From positions 1 to 7,317 of the forward strand of contig CAMLER010000245.1 of the NCBI GenBank assembly GCA_946478915.1: DNA of 7,317 bases, in the 5' to 3' direction. The translations under genes were made by a program, and so were the position numbers. This stretch comes from an uncultured Chryseolinea sp. (GTDB lineage Bacteria; Bacteroidota; Bacteroidia; Cytophagales; Cyclobacteriaceae). A model generated the notes under the pieces. It searched no databases. It was not told the origin of the DNA and saw nothing but the letters and a program-made list of their open reading frames with translations. This document shows positions 1 through 6,390 of the stretch, piece by piece (positions within the stretch are counted from its first letter, which is position 1; the number at the start of each line of letters is the position of its first letter).

Positions 1-992
1 CTATGATATGCAGCCAATAATTTCTCAGCAGCACTGTGCGCAGAAATCTTTTTTTCAATCAACAGATCTTCCAGATTCTTTTTTTCTGATCGGAGCTTTT
101 CGTAACCTTCAATATCAAGGGTAAGTAGTTCCTTAAAATAAACATCAAGCCAATCAATATTTTGTTGCCGCCGTTTTCGTTCGTAACGCCCATCCTTCAT
201 CATCTGATTCCTGAACGAAATAATCATATTCCAAATCTCTTCAATGCCTGTCCTCGTATGCGCCGATGCTACCATAACCTTCGGCGTCCACGACGAACCT
301 GTCGATGGTGTGAGATGTAAGGCTTGTTCAAATGATGCTTTGGCAGCAACTGCATTGCTAATGTTAGTACCATCTGCCTTTGTGATTACAATTGCATCAG
401 CTACTTCGGTGATTCCTTTTTTTATTCCCTGCAGCTCATCTCCGGCGCCAGCCAGCATCAGCAGTAGAAAAAAATCAACCAGATTTTTCACGGTTACCTC
501 TGACTGACCAACACCAACGGTTTCAATAATAATAACATCAAATCCGGCGGCTTCGCAAAGCAATACAACATCATTGGTTTTCTGCGCAACACCCCCAAGC
601 GTGCTGCCCGACGGACTCGGACGAATGTAGGCCAGGGGTTGTCTCGACAATTCCTCCATCCGTGTCTTGTCACCCAGGATGCTTCCCCTGGTAATCTGAC
701 TGGTGGGGTCAACGGTTAAGACGGCCACTTTTTTACCAAGGCCTGTGATATAAGTGCCCAGCGCATCGATAAAGGAACTCTTTCCAACGCCCGGTACACC
801 GGTAATGCCAATTCGAATAGCATTACCTGTTGCATGTATGATTTTCTCTAAAAGCCCGGTGCTTAATTTCCAATCCTCTTCTAGATTACTCTCGATTATC
901 GTTATAGCCTGGCTCAGGATAATGCGATCGCCTCGCAAAATACCTGCTGCAATTGAATCGACTGACGGCCTTGGTTTGACTGAATGCTTCAA
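1..992 (-). CDS. meaB: MeaB/ArgK-family GTPase, methylmalonyl-CoA mutase chaperone (3' end cut by window edge)
   Basis: This is a G3E-family P-loop GTPase that protects and reloads adenosylcobalamin-dependent methylmalonyl-CoA mutase in the cytoplasm. My translation of the minus strand stays open from the stop at 1011-1013 to base 3, giving 330 codons from a TTG at 990-992. Visible motifs are Walker A GVPGVGKS (residues 65-72), the switch I region beginning DPTSQITRGSILGD at residue 95, ETVGVGQSE (157-165) and the guanine-specificity motif TKAD (204-207). The C-terminal part is a charged helical region typical of the family's dimerisation arm. Family members are usually about 310-340 residues, so probably only a few residues and the stop are missing. 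There is no in-frame ATG between the upstream stop and Walker A, so the start must be non-ATG. TTG is chosen because the N-terminus then has the usual family length; an upstream ATT or ATC is possible. The mutase genes are not in view. The family call is secure; the exact start is not. Confidence 0.93.
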   Translation of the reverse strand, partial: MKHSVKPRPSVDSIAAGILRGDRIILSQAITIIESNLEEDWKLSTGLLEKIIHATGNAIRIGITGVPGVGKSSFIDALGTYITGLGKKVAVLTVDPTSQITRGSILGDKTRMEELSRQPLAYIRPSPSGSTLGGVAQKTNDVVLLCEAAGFDVIIIETVGVGQSEVTVKNLVDFFLLLMLAGAGDELQGIKKGITEVADAIVITKADGTNISNAVAAKASFEQALHLTPSTGSSWTPKVMVASAHTRTGIEEIWNMIISFRNQMMKDGRYERKRRQQNIDWLDVYFKELLTLDIEGYEKLRSEKKNLEDLLIEKKISAHSAAEKLLAAYH

Positions 993-1047
993 GATTCTCG
1001 TAATGCTGGGTTAAATTTCTAAATTTACTTAACACTCGCGTGTCAAT
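993..1047. promoter_or_regulatory. Divergent intergenic region between meaB and the CHASE2 gene
   Basis: This 55-bp gap must hold the 5' signals of both divergent genes. It contains an 8-bp tandem AT repeat (TAAATTTC then TAAATTTA, 1012-1027). The second copy is self-complementary and matches the Bacteroidota -7 box TAnnTTTG at 7 of 8 positions on either strand. On the minus strand a TTG (complement of 1044-1046) lies 16 bp upstream of it, slightly short of usual spacing. ACAC and GTGT arms (1032-1035 and 1040-1043) form a small inverted repeat. No Shine-Dalgarno sequence is evident. That promoters lie here is inferred from gene orientation; the precise boxes are uncertain. Confidence 0.35.
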
Positions 1048-2367
1048 ATGAAGAAATTTTGGATTGATTGCGTCCTTGCAACCGCCCTTGTGTTCCTTAC
1101 CATGTGGGGAATTCTCGGGATGACCAACCTCAATATATTTAATGCATTTGACTCGATTGGGCAGGCGCTTTCCGATATCGAATTAACCGACTACGTTTTC
1201 TCGGAGCTGCGCGAAGATCCTAATGTGGATGAGAATATCGTCATCGTAAACATTGGCAATCTTTCGCGACGCGAAATTGGTCAGCAAATTCAGATTGTCA
1301 GCAAATACAAGCCAAAGCTCATCGGGCTTGATAGTTTTTTCGACTGCAAAACAGGTTTGAGAGATACAATCAATTGTCCACAGTTGCGAGACGAATTCGG
1401 CAACCTGATGTTAAGCAACGCCATCAAAGAAGCGGGAAATGTGGTGCTCGTTACAAAAGTGCTTCAAGCTGATACATTACTTCCGCCCGATACCTACGAC
1501 TCCCTGCGACGGTCTGATAATATTTTTCGCGATTATGCACTGGCGGAAGGTTACGCGAGTCTGGAAACAGATGCAGCTTTTCAGGACGATGTCAAAACGT
1601 GCCGGATGTTTAATCCATCGATCAAAGTCAACGGTGAAGATCATTATGCATTTGGGGTGAAGATGGCCATGGCATATGACTCGGTAAAGACAAAAAGGTT
1701 TCTTGCACGAAACAACTATTCTGAACTCATTAATTACCGCGGCAACGTTGTGGATTTTTTCGGAAGCACGAATTATCCTCAGATGTTTTTTACAATTGAT
1801 GTGGAAGATGTCCTTACTGAAAATTTTGACTCGGAATTGTTCAGGGACAAGATTGTGATCTTTGGATATCTTGGAAGCTATCTTGGTGATCCTTCATGGG
1901 CAGATAAGTTTTATACTCCCTTAAATAAGAAGTTGGCAGGCAAGGCTAATCCTGATATGTTCGGCGTGGTTGTCCATGCCAATATCGTGTCTATGATTCT
2001 TAATGAGGACTATGTTGATCATATGGAACAATGGCAGGAAATAGTGATGGCTATCGTTTTATGTCTTTTGAATGTGGCATTATTTTCGTTAATCAACATT
2101 CACTTGCCGTCATGGTATGATGGCATCACGAAGCTTTTGCAGCTGATCCAGTTATTGGTGTATACAGTGCTTATGGTAATGATTTTCCATTGGTTTTCTT
2201 TTAAGCTTGATGTCACGCTCACCCTTGCCGCGGTCGCCTTGGTAGGGGATGTATATGAAATTTATATGGGAGTCATTAAAAACCTCTATTTTCGAGTTCG
2301 GGGATGGTTTTCGATTACCCCAAAGGATGATGCTGTATTAACCGCCGCAAATGCAGAAGAACCCTGA
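1048..2367 (+). CDS. CHASE2-domain membrane protein without an output domain
   Basis: This 439-residue inner-membrane protein has a large extracytoplasmic CHASE2 sensory domain. Residues about 8-26 form an N-terminal membrane helix. Residues about 40-325 form the CHASE2 region, with the typical blocks IVIVNIG (64-70), KLIGLDSFFD (90-99), FRDKIVIFGYLG (265-276) and FGVVVHANIVSMIL (305-318). Three further membrane helices lie at about 331-351, 364-384 and 388-410, the usual CHASE2 ending. In most described CHASE2 proteins a kinase, cyclase, CHAT or similar effector follows the last helix. Here only about 29 residues remain with no recognisable domain, so any signal must pass to a partner. Cysteines at 100, 110 and 185 lie in the periplasmic part and could form disulfides. 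The gene runs 23 bp upstream of a secreted-protein gene with no promoter visible between them, suggesting co-transcription. The domain call is by motif and topology; ligand and function are unknown. Confidence 0.85.
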   Translation: MKKFWIDCVLATALVFLTMWGILGMTNLNIFNAFDSIGQALSDIELTDYVFSELREDPNVDENIVIVNIGNLSRREIGQQIQIVSKYKPKLIGLDSFFDCKTGLRDTINCPQLRDEFGNLMLSNAIKEAGNVVLVTKVLQADTLLPPDTYDSLRRSDNIFRDYALAEGYASLETDAAFQDDVKTCRMFNPSIKVNGEDHYAFGVKMAMAYDSVKTKRFLARNNYSELINYRGNVVDFFGSTNYPQMFFTIDVEDVLTENFDSELFRDKIVIFGYLGSYLGDPSWADKFYTPLNKKLAGKANPDMFGVVVHANIVSMILNEDYVDHMEQWQEIVMAIVLCLLNVALFSLINIHLPSWYDGITKLLQLIQLLVYTVLMVMIFHWFSFKLDVTLTLAAVALVGDVYEIYMGVIKNLYFRVRGWFSITPKDDAVLTAANAEEP

Positions 2368-2390
2368 CAATACTTCTGAATAAAAAATAC

Positions 2391-3284
2391 ATGAAAACGA
2401 CCTCTATCACCCTCTTTTTCTTCCTCGCAGCGTCAGCCATATTTGCGCAGGATTATGCTTTTAAGGTATTGGCAAACAAAGGTGCCAATGAGGTGAGGTC
2501 AGGAGATGAATGGCATCCCATCCGAACCGGCGCCAGTCTGAAAAAGGATGATGAGATAAAACTAAGCCCCAATTCGTATATGGGCTTGGTACACGCCTCG
2601 GGAAAACCGCTCGAAATCAAGGACCCCGGGAATCACAAGGTTTCCGATCTGGAAACCAAAGTAAAGGGTGGTGGTACAAGTGTTCTTACCAAATACACTG
2701 ATTTTATTCTGAGCAGTAATTCTGCCGAAGCGAAAAAGAATCGATTGAGCGCAACCGGGGCTGTAGATCGTGGGGAGAACGCATCTATCCAGTTGCTATT
2801 ACCTCAAAACCAGCATTCCGGCATTTATAACAACGTTGCGATTATCAGCTGGGTAGGTACCGATGCACCTGGTCCTTACGTCGCAACGGTTCGCAACATG
2901 TTTGACGATGAACTGGCTCAAATAGAAACACCCGAGACAAGCCTCCAAATAGATTTGACGGATCCAAAATTCTCAAAGGAAAACGCTCTTTTGATTGAAG
3001 TCAAATCAAAAAATGATCCTTCTCAGGTCTCCAAACAGCATTTGATCAAGAAGTTGGCGCCCGCCGAACAGGAAACGGTTAAGAAATCGCTCAACGAAAT
3101 AATGGGCGAAGTGCAGGATCAAACGGCACTAAACAAGTTTATCCTCGCCGGTTTTTATGAAGAGAATAACCTCTTTATCGATGCTATTTCCGCCTATGAA
3201 GAAGCGATCAAACTGGCACCAGACGTAACCTCATACAAAGAGGCGTATGACGACTTCCTGCTTCGCCACGGTATCAGGAAGTAA
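2391..3284 (+). CDS. Secreted FecR-like / TPR-like protein, first of two tandem paralogues
   Basis: This 297-residue exported protein has no experimentally known function that I recognise. Residues 1-19 are a signal peptide (hydrophobic FFFLAASA, likely cleavage AIFA/Q). Residues about 21-88 resemble the FecR-type beta domain seen in envelope proteins: a w-x-P-l-x-x-G-x-x-L turn, an x-D-E-I-K step, then NSYMGLVHASGKPLEI. A conserved ATGAVDRG block follows (121-128). Residues about 140-206 look like an all-beta Ig/FN3-type sandwich. Residues about 246-292 fit a TPR-like helical hairpin (LAGFYEENNLFIDAISAYEE, then AIKLAPD). It starts 23 bp after the CHASE2 stop with no promoter in the gap, so probably the same mRNA. 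The ATG at 2391 is followed at once by the signal peptide, which supports the start. Domain names rest on pattern similarity by eye; a profile search could rename them. The neighbour suggests a periplasmic partner of the CHASE2 protein, which is inference. Confidence 0.8.
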   Translation: MKTTSITLFFFLAASAIFAQDYAFKVLANKGANEVRSGDEWHPIRTGASLKKDDEIKLSPNSYMGLVHASGKPLEIKDPGNHKVSDLETKVKGGGTSVLTKYTDFILSSNSAEAKKNRLSATGAVDRGENASIQLLLPQNQHSGIYNNVAIISWVGTDAPGPYVATVRNMFDDELAQIETPETSLQIDLTDPKFSKENALLIEVKSKNDPSQVSKQHLIKKLAPAEQETVKKSLNEIMGEVQDQTALNKFILAGFYEENNLFIDAISAYEEAIKLAPDVTSYKEAYDDFLLRHGIRK

Positions 3285-3298
3285 CTAAAAATATTTTT

Positions 3299-3331
3299 GG
3301 TGAAAGGTGAAGCCCGGGGAGGGCTTTCATC
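3299..3331 (+). terminator. Possible weak terminator or mRNA hairpin after the first secreted-protein gene
   Basis: TGAAAG (3301-3306) pairs with CTTTCA (3324-3329), and the outer bases 3299-3300 with 3330-3331 extend it. A competing stem pairs AAGCCC (3310-3315) with GGGCTT (3321-3326). The run of T expected after an intrinsic terminator is poor (CGTTTATA). It lies 14 bp after the stop codon. It could be a leaky terminator or a 3'-end stabilising hairpin between the two paralogues. Confidence 0.4.
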
Positions 3332-3366
3332 GTTTATAGCACCTATATAATTCTCATGGATTATCT

Positions 3367-3374
3367 TACTTTTG
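3367..3374 (+). promoter_or_regulatory. Bacteroidota-type -7 box upstream of the second paralogue
   Basis: TACTTTTG is an exact match to the TAnnTTTG consensus of Bacteroidota primary sigma factor promoters. It lies 33 bp before the ATG at 3408. No convincing TTTG -33 element is found about 19-21 bp upstream, so the promoter may be weak or activator-dependent. Its place just after a possible hairpin at 3299-3331 suggests the second paralogue can be transcribed on its own. Confidence 0.5.
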
Positions 3375-3407
3375 TCTATTAACCCTTCCCTTATAAACTT
3401 TCTTGCA

Positions 3408-4307
3408 ATGACATCACGTAGAATGGCCTTCTTCGCTATTATCCTGATTTGTTCACTGTCTGCCCAGGCGCAGGACTATGCTTTTAAAGTTCTGGTTAAC
3501 AAAGGAAAGAACGAGCTGAAATCGGGGAGTACATGGCAACCGTTAAAGGTCGGAACAAGTCTTAAGTCGGCGGACGAACTTAAAATAGCCGAGAACTCAT
3601 ATCTGGGTCTTGTTCACGTCAGTGGTAAAGCTGTTGAAGTGAAGAAGTCAGGTAATTATAAGGTGATGGATCTCGCAGCGCACGTAAATGGTGGGTCAAG
3701 TGTACTGAACAAATACACCGATTTTATTTTGACGTCTAACACAGGCCCGAAAAATAAATTGGCGGCTACCGGTGCCGTTGACCGCGGTGTTGATAACATC
3801 CAGGTCTATCTGCCGAAATCAGAACAGGCAGTGATTTACAATAATGAGGTGCTGATAACCTGGGATGCGGCCGCTGCGTCTGGCCCCTATGTTGTAACGT
3901 TCAAAAGTTTGTTCGAGGATGAACTTGATGTGATCAAGACTGATGAGCCCATCGCAACCATTAAGCTCGATGATCCGAATTTTGCCAATGAGGACAACAT
4001 CCTGGTAGAGGTTGCATCAGCTTCGAATAAGAACAAGGTTTCAGATCGGTATACACTGAAGAAGCTTTCAAAGGCTGACAAAGAGAGGATCAAGAACGCC
4101 TTGAGCGAGATCGAGGATCCGACATCCGAGCCAACGGCTCTCAACAAGTTGCTCATCGCAGGATTTTACGAGCAAAACAATTTATTGATCGATGCGGGTA
4201 CCGCTTATCTCGAAGCTATCAAGCTGGCGCCCGACGTGCCGCAGTATCAGGAGGCGTATAACGATTTCCTTTTAAGAAATGCGCTGAAGAAACCGGCAAC
4301 GAAATAA
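3408..4307 (+). CDS. Secreted FecR-like / TPR-like protein, second of two tandem paralogues
   Basis: This 299-residue exported protein matches its upstream neighbour along its whole length, by eye at somewhat over half of residues in the N-terminal domain. A signal peptide covers residues 1-21 or so (FFAIILICSLSAQA, cleavage AQA/Q). The FecR-like part is about 23-90, the TGAVDRG block 121-127, the beta-sandwich-like part about 140-205 and the TPR-like hairpin about 244-290 (LIAGFYEQNNLLIDAGTAY, AIKLAPD). The frame is open further upstream to a TTG at 3372, but that TTG lies inside the -7 box at 3367-3374 and would precede the transcript start. The ATG at 3408 also puts the signal peptide at the N-terminus. 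An ATG at 3423 is a further alternative. The cysteine in the signal peptide lacks a proper lipobox. A strong terminator follows 23 bp after the stop. Function is unknown; a periplasmic role with the CHASE2 protein is inferred from context. Confidence 0.8.
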   Translation: MTSRRMAFFAIILICSLSAQAQDYAFKVLVNKGKNELKSGSTWQPLKVGTSLKSADELKIAENSYLGLVHVSGKAVEVKKSGNYKVMDLAAHVNGGSSVLNKYTDFILTSNTGPKNKLAATGAVDRGVDNIQVYLPKSEQAVIYNNEVLITWDAAAASGPYVVTFKSLFEDELDVIKTDEPIATIKLDDPNFANEDNILVEVASASNKNKVSDRYTLKKLSKADKERIKNALSEIEDPTSEPTALNKLLIAGFYEQNNLLIDAGTAYLEAIKLAPDVPQYQEAYNDFLLRNALKKPATK

Positions 4308-4330
4308 GACAAGAATCTTTTTAACCAACA

Positions 4331-4357
4331 TAAAAGCTGTCGATGAGGCAGCTTTTA
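4331..4357 (+). terminator. Intrinsic terminator ending the CHASE2/secreted-protein cluster
   Basis: TAAAAGCTG (4331-4339) pairs perfectly with CAGCTTTTA (4349-4357) over 9 bp. An inner T-G and C-G pair extend the stem and leave a loop of about 5 bases. A partly T-rich tail (CTGTTTTA) follows. It lies 23 bp after the stop of the second paralogue and just before the sucD promoter, so it separates the two transcription units. The A/T stem ends could let it work in both directions, but no minus-strand gene reads into it. Confidence 0.75.
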
Positions 4358-4372
4358 CTGTTTTAGGACAGG

Positions 4373-4403
4373 TTTGGCCGAACGCATTAATATTCTATTT
4401 TTG
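4373..4403 (+). promoter_or_regulatory. sucD promoter, Bacteroidota consensus
   Basis: A -33 element TTTG (4373-4376) is followed by a 19-bp spacer and an exact -7 box TATTTTTG (4396-4403, consensus TAnnTTTG). This is the standard spacing for Bacteroidota housekeeping promoters. It would start transcription near 4409, giving a leader of about 15 bases before the ATG at 4425. It is the best-formed promoter in the window, fitting constitutive expression of a TCA-cycle enzyme. Confidence 0.78.
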
Positions 4404-4424
4404 TGCTTCCCAAAAAACAAGCTC

Positions 4425-5303
4425 ATGAGCGTACTGGTAAATAAAAATTCGCGCGTAATAGTCCAAGGTTTTACAGGGTCTGAAGGATCATTCCATTCAG
4501 GCCAAATGATTGAGTATGGAACAAACCTCGTGGGGGGCGTGACTCCGGGCAAAGGAGGAAGCGAACATTTGGGAAGACCAGTATTTAATACGGTGAAGGA
4601 AGCTGTGGAAAAAACCGGAGCTGACGTTTCCATAATTTTTGTACCACCGGCATTCGCTGCGGATGCGATAATGGAAGCTGTTGAGGCAGGAATAAAAGTG
4701 GTCATCACGATCACCGAGGGAATACCCGTAAAGGATATGATGGTCGCAAAAAAATATTTGCAGAATAAAGGGGTCACTCTTATTGGTCCTAACTGTCCGG
4801 GAGTTATCACACCGGGTGAGGCGAAGGTGGGTATTATGCCGGGCTTTGTTTTTAAGAAGGGGCGGATCGGTATCGTGTCTAAGTCGGGCACACTTACCTA
4901 CGAAGCAGCAGATCAGATTGTGAAAGCCGGTTTGGGAATTTCTACGGCAATCGGAATCGGGGGCGACCCGATTATTGGTACACCTACCAAAGAGGCTGTA
5001 GAGTTATTGATGAATGACCCTGAAACAGATGCTATTGTAATGATCGGCGAGATCGGTGGTAACTATGAGCCGGTTGCTGCAAGGTGGATAAAGCAGCAGG
5101 GGAACAAGAAGCCAGTGGTTGGCTTTATTGCAGGCCAGACAGCGCCTCCTGGGCGAAGAATGGGTCACGCAGGTGCCATAATTGGTGGTGCTGAGGATAC
5201 CGCCGCCGCAAAGATGAAAATAATGGAAGAGTGCGGGATCACCGTAGTGGATTCTCCCGCTGAAATAGGAGAAGTAATGCTCTCCGTTCTGAAGTCAAAA
5301 TAA
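4425..5303 (+). CDS. sucD: Succinyl-CoA synthetase (succinate-CoA ligase), alpha subunit
   Basis: This is the CoA-binding and phosphohistidine subunit of succinyl-CoA synthetase, which interconverts succinyl-CoA and succinate with formation of ATP or GTP in the TCA cycle. The product is 292 residues, the family norm (E. coli SucD is 289). The N-terminal Rossmann CoA-binding part shows [15 protein letters not shown] (11-25) and GGVTPGKGG (37-45). ITITEGIP (94-101) and [13 protein letters not shown] (120-132) follow. The ligase part has [10 protein letters not shown] (152-161) and GIGGDP (177-182). The active-site histidine that becomes phosphorylated is His248 in [10 protein letters not shown]. 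The frame extends upstream to a TTG at 4374, but that TTG is part of the promoter -33 element; the ATG at 4425 gives the canonical MSVLVNKN start. The beta subunit gene sucC is not adjacent, so sucD appears monocistronic. Its stop lies 2 bp from the stop of the convergent small gene, leaving no room for a separate terminator. Confidence 0.97.
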   Translation: MSVLVNKNSRVIVQGFTGSEGSFHSGQMIEYGTNLVGGVTPGKGGSEHLGRPVFNTVKEAVEKTGADVSIIFVPPAFAADAIMEAVEAGIKVVITITEGIPVKDMMVAKKYLQNKGVTLIGPNCPGVITPGEAKVGIMPGFVFKKGRIGIVSKSGTLTYEAADQIVKAGLGISTAIGIGGDPIIGTPTKEAVELLMNDPETDAIVMIGEIGGNYEPVAARWIKQQGNKKPVVGFIAGQTAPPGRRMGHAGAIIGGAEDTAAAKMKIMEECGITVVDSPAEIGEVMLSVLKSK

Positions 5304-5305
5304 TC

Positions 5306-5557
5306 CTAAAAACTGGTCTTGAATTCGTTGGCCAGGTAATCGTTCAGACTTTTTAATCCGCGAAGCATATTTAGCTTTTCTGGCGATTCGTCGGCATTAT
5401 CATTCTTGTAAATTACCTCCACGAAAAGGTCATTCAGCATGTAGATGTGAATTTTTCGTCCTCCCTTCAACCGCGTGCCCAGACCAATACCCTTTCTCTT
5501 CAAATAGCTAACCTGCTTTTCGAGGGAAAGTCGACTGAAAAAAAACTTGAGCAACAT
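5306..5557 (-). CDS. Small conserved-looking protein of unknown function, 83 residues
   Basis: I cannot assign this protein to a named family. It is 83 residues, basic in its first half, probably soluble, with no signal peptide or clear membrane helix. The first part (SLEKQVSYLKRKGIGLGTRLKGGRKIHIY) is charged with a Gly-rich turn. A beta-like strand follows (LNDLFVEVIYKND, 41-53). The end is a helix-like segment (MLRGLKSLNDYLANEF). Balanced hydrophobic and charged patterning, an ATG start and use of the whole frame argue that it is real and not a shadow; no other gene claims this stretch. It is convergent with sucD with 2 bp between stops, and 135 bp downstream of the CAP-domain gene on the same strand. 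The composition recalls small uncharacterised Bacteroidota proteins, but that is an impression. Confidence 0.72.
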   Translation of the reverse strand: MLLKFFFSRLSLEKQVSYLKRKGIGLGTRLKGGRKIHIYMLNDLFVEVIYKNDNADESPEKLNMLRGLKSLNDYLANEFKTSF

Positions 5558-5692
5558 AAGATTTCCTTGATTGGTATTCCATGCCAGTCTCTAATATCAA
5601 GCCAGGCGAAATATCCCTCAAATTGACCTGATTTGCAGAACTTTCAGGGTTGCTGCGTCTTTGATTGGGAAAGATTGTTTCAGAATTAGCTT
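5558..5692. other. Intergenic gap between two minus-strand genes
   Basis: This 135-bp stretch has no supported gene. On the minus strand TCAATTTG (complement of 5619-5626) matches the -7 consensus TAnnTTTG at 7 of 8 positions and could serve the small gene downstream, but no -33 TTTG is seen at the right distance. No convincing terminator hairpin follows the CAP-gene stop. Confidence 0.3.
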
Positions 5693-6265
5693 CTATTCAC
5701 AGATTTTGGCGGCGCCATCGTCTGGTACCTCACCAAACCAGACAAGACCATACTCCTTATAAATTCCGATTCCTATCGCCTGCCACTTGATTTTACTCCA
5801 TGTACCACTATTGATGAGTAGCGGATTGTGTCCCGGACTGATCTTCCAGCCGTCAATACCTTCCTGAGCTGACGCACCCAGAGAACTGTAATAAGCGATT
5901 TCGAAGCCGTTCCCTGTGTAGTCGGCAATCTCCTGTGGCTTTGACCACATGCAGCTGGCTTTTTTATGATCATTGGTATAACAGCAGGAAGTCCATTTGC
6001 CTTTTGTTGACCAGCTGTGCGGATTACATTTATTTTTTGGATTGAATTCGTAATTGTCCGCCAGATCGCGGGCATGAGTTTGAGCGACTAGCGTTAGCTT
6101 GGGCGAAATCGGAATCGATTCAAGTCCATTGCTTTTCCGGTATTCCATGATGAGATCATAAAGTTTTCTTTCCTCTTTGGTCAAACAGACTTCCGGAACT
6201 GTTGGCTTGCGTTCAAAACCGGTGACGATAAGAAACACAAAGGCAAATAATGCAAACGATCTCAT
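5693..6265 (-). CDS. Secreted CAP-domain (SCP/PR-1/YkwD-like) protein
   Basis: This 190-residue exported protein carries one CAP domain. CAP proteins are extracellular or periplasmic; roles in bacteria are mostly unknown. Residues 1-16 or so are a hydrophobic export signal (MRSFALFAFVFLIVTG), with an unclear cleavage site. The CAP fold begins at the helix EERKLYDLIMEYRKSNGL (31-48). Key blocks are LTLVAQTHARDLADN (57-71), GFEIAYYS (120-127), GWKISPGHNPLLIN (139-152) and WQAIGIGIYKEYGLVWFGE (161-179). His64, Glu122 and His146 match the usual CAP cavity residues; the remaining Glu is not obvious. Six cysteines in the mature part (27, 80, 94, 95, 105, 189) suggest disulfides, and an insert with HSW and a CC pair (80-105) is unlike the plain YkwD form. 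The ATG at 6263-6265 directly precedes the signal sequence. It is divergent from icd across 125 bp. Confidence 0.88.
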   Translation of the reverse strand: MRSFALFAFVFLIVTGFERKPTVPEVCLTKEERKLYDLIMEYRKSNGLESIPISPKLTLVAQTHARDLADNYEFNPKNKCNPHSWSTKGKWTSCCYTNDHKKASCMWSKPQEIADYTGNGFEIAYYSSLGASAQEGIDGWKISPGHNPLLINSGTWSKIKWQAIGIGIYKEYGLVWFGEVPDDGAAKICE

Positions 6266-6390
6266 AAGAATATTTGGGTGAATAAATGGCTGCGATATAA
6301 AAAATCCTTCGATTGTAACCTTATTTTTTTAATTTGCCGCCCGCAAAAAAGGTGCCCTAATGGCACAAGAACATTAAATCGTAACAAATA
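6266..6390. promoter_or_regulatory. icd: Divergent gap between the CAP gene and icd
   Basis: This 125-bp AT-rich gap should carry promoters for both genes. For icd, TTAATTTG (6329-6336) matches the -7 consensus at 7 of 8 positions, about 55 bp before the ATG; a TTG at 6313-6315 is too close (13 bp) to be a standard -33 element. GTGCC (6352-6356) and GGCAC (6362-6366) form a 5-bp hairpin with loop CTAAT in what would be the icd leader. No clear box is seen for the CAP gene. No Shine-Dalgarno sequence precedes icd. Confidence 0.35.

Noticed and set aside
244..507. Plus-strand open frame of 87 codons
   Set aside because: Antisense to meaB, which has all GTPase motifs on the minus strand. The frames at 494-712 (minus) and 754-1014 (plus) are rejected for the same reason.
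3286..3298. AAAAATATTTTT palindrome as a terminator
   Set aside because: A pure A/T stem of this length would be very weak and has no G/C core; it is more likely just AT-rich intergenic sequence.
3408..3473. Possible lipoprotein signal in the second secreted protein
   Set aside because: The signal peptide contains Leu-Ile-Cys-Ser, but a lipobox needs Gly, Ala or Ser before the Cys; the AQA/Q site fits ordinary signal peptidase I.
4355..4891. 178-codon open frame on the minus strand
   Set aside because: It lies antisense to the certain sucD gene and its upstream signals; its sequence is a Pro/Thr/Ser-rich shadow with no recognisable domain.
5773..6075. 100-codon minus-strand frame inside the CAP gene
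   Set aside because: An alternative frame within a gene that has a signal peptide and conserved CAP motifs.
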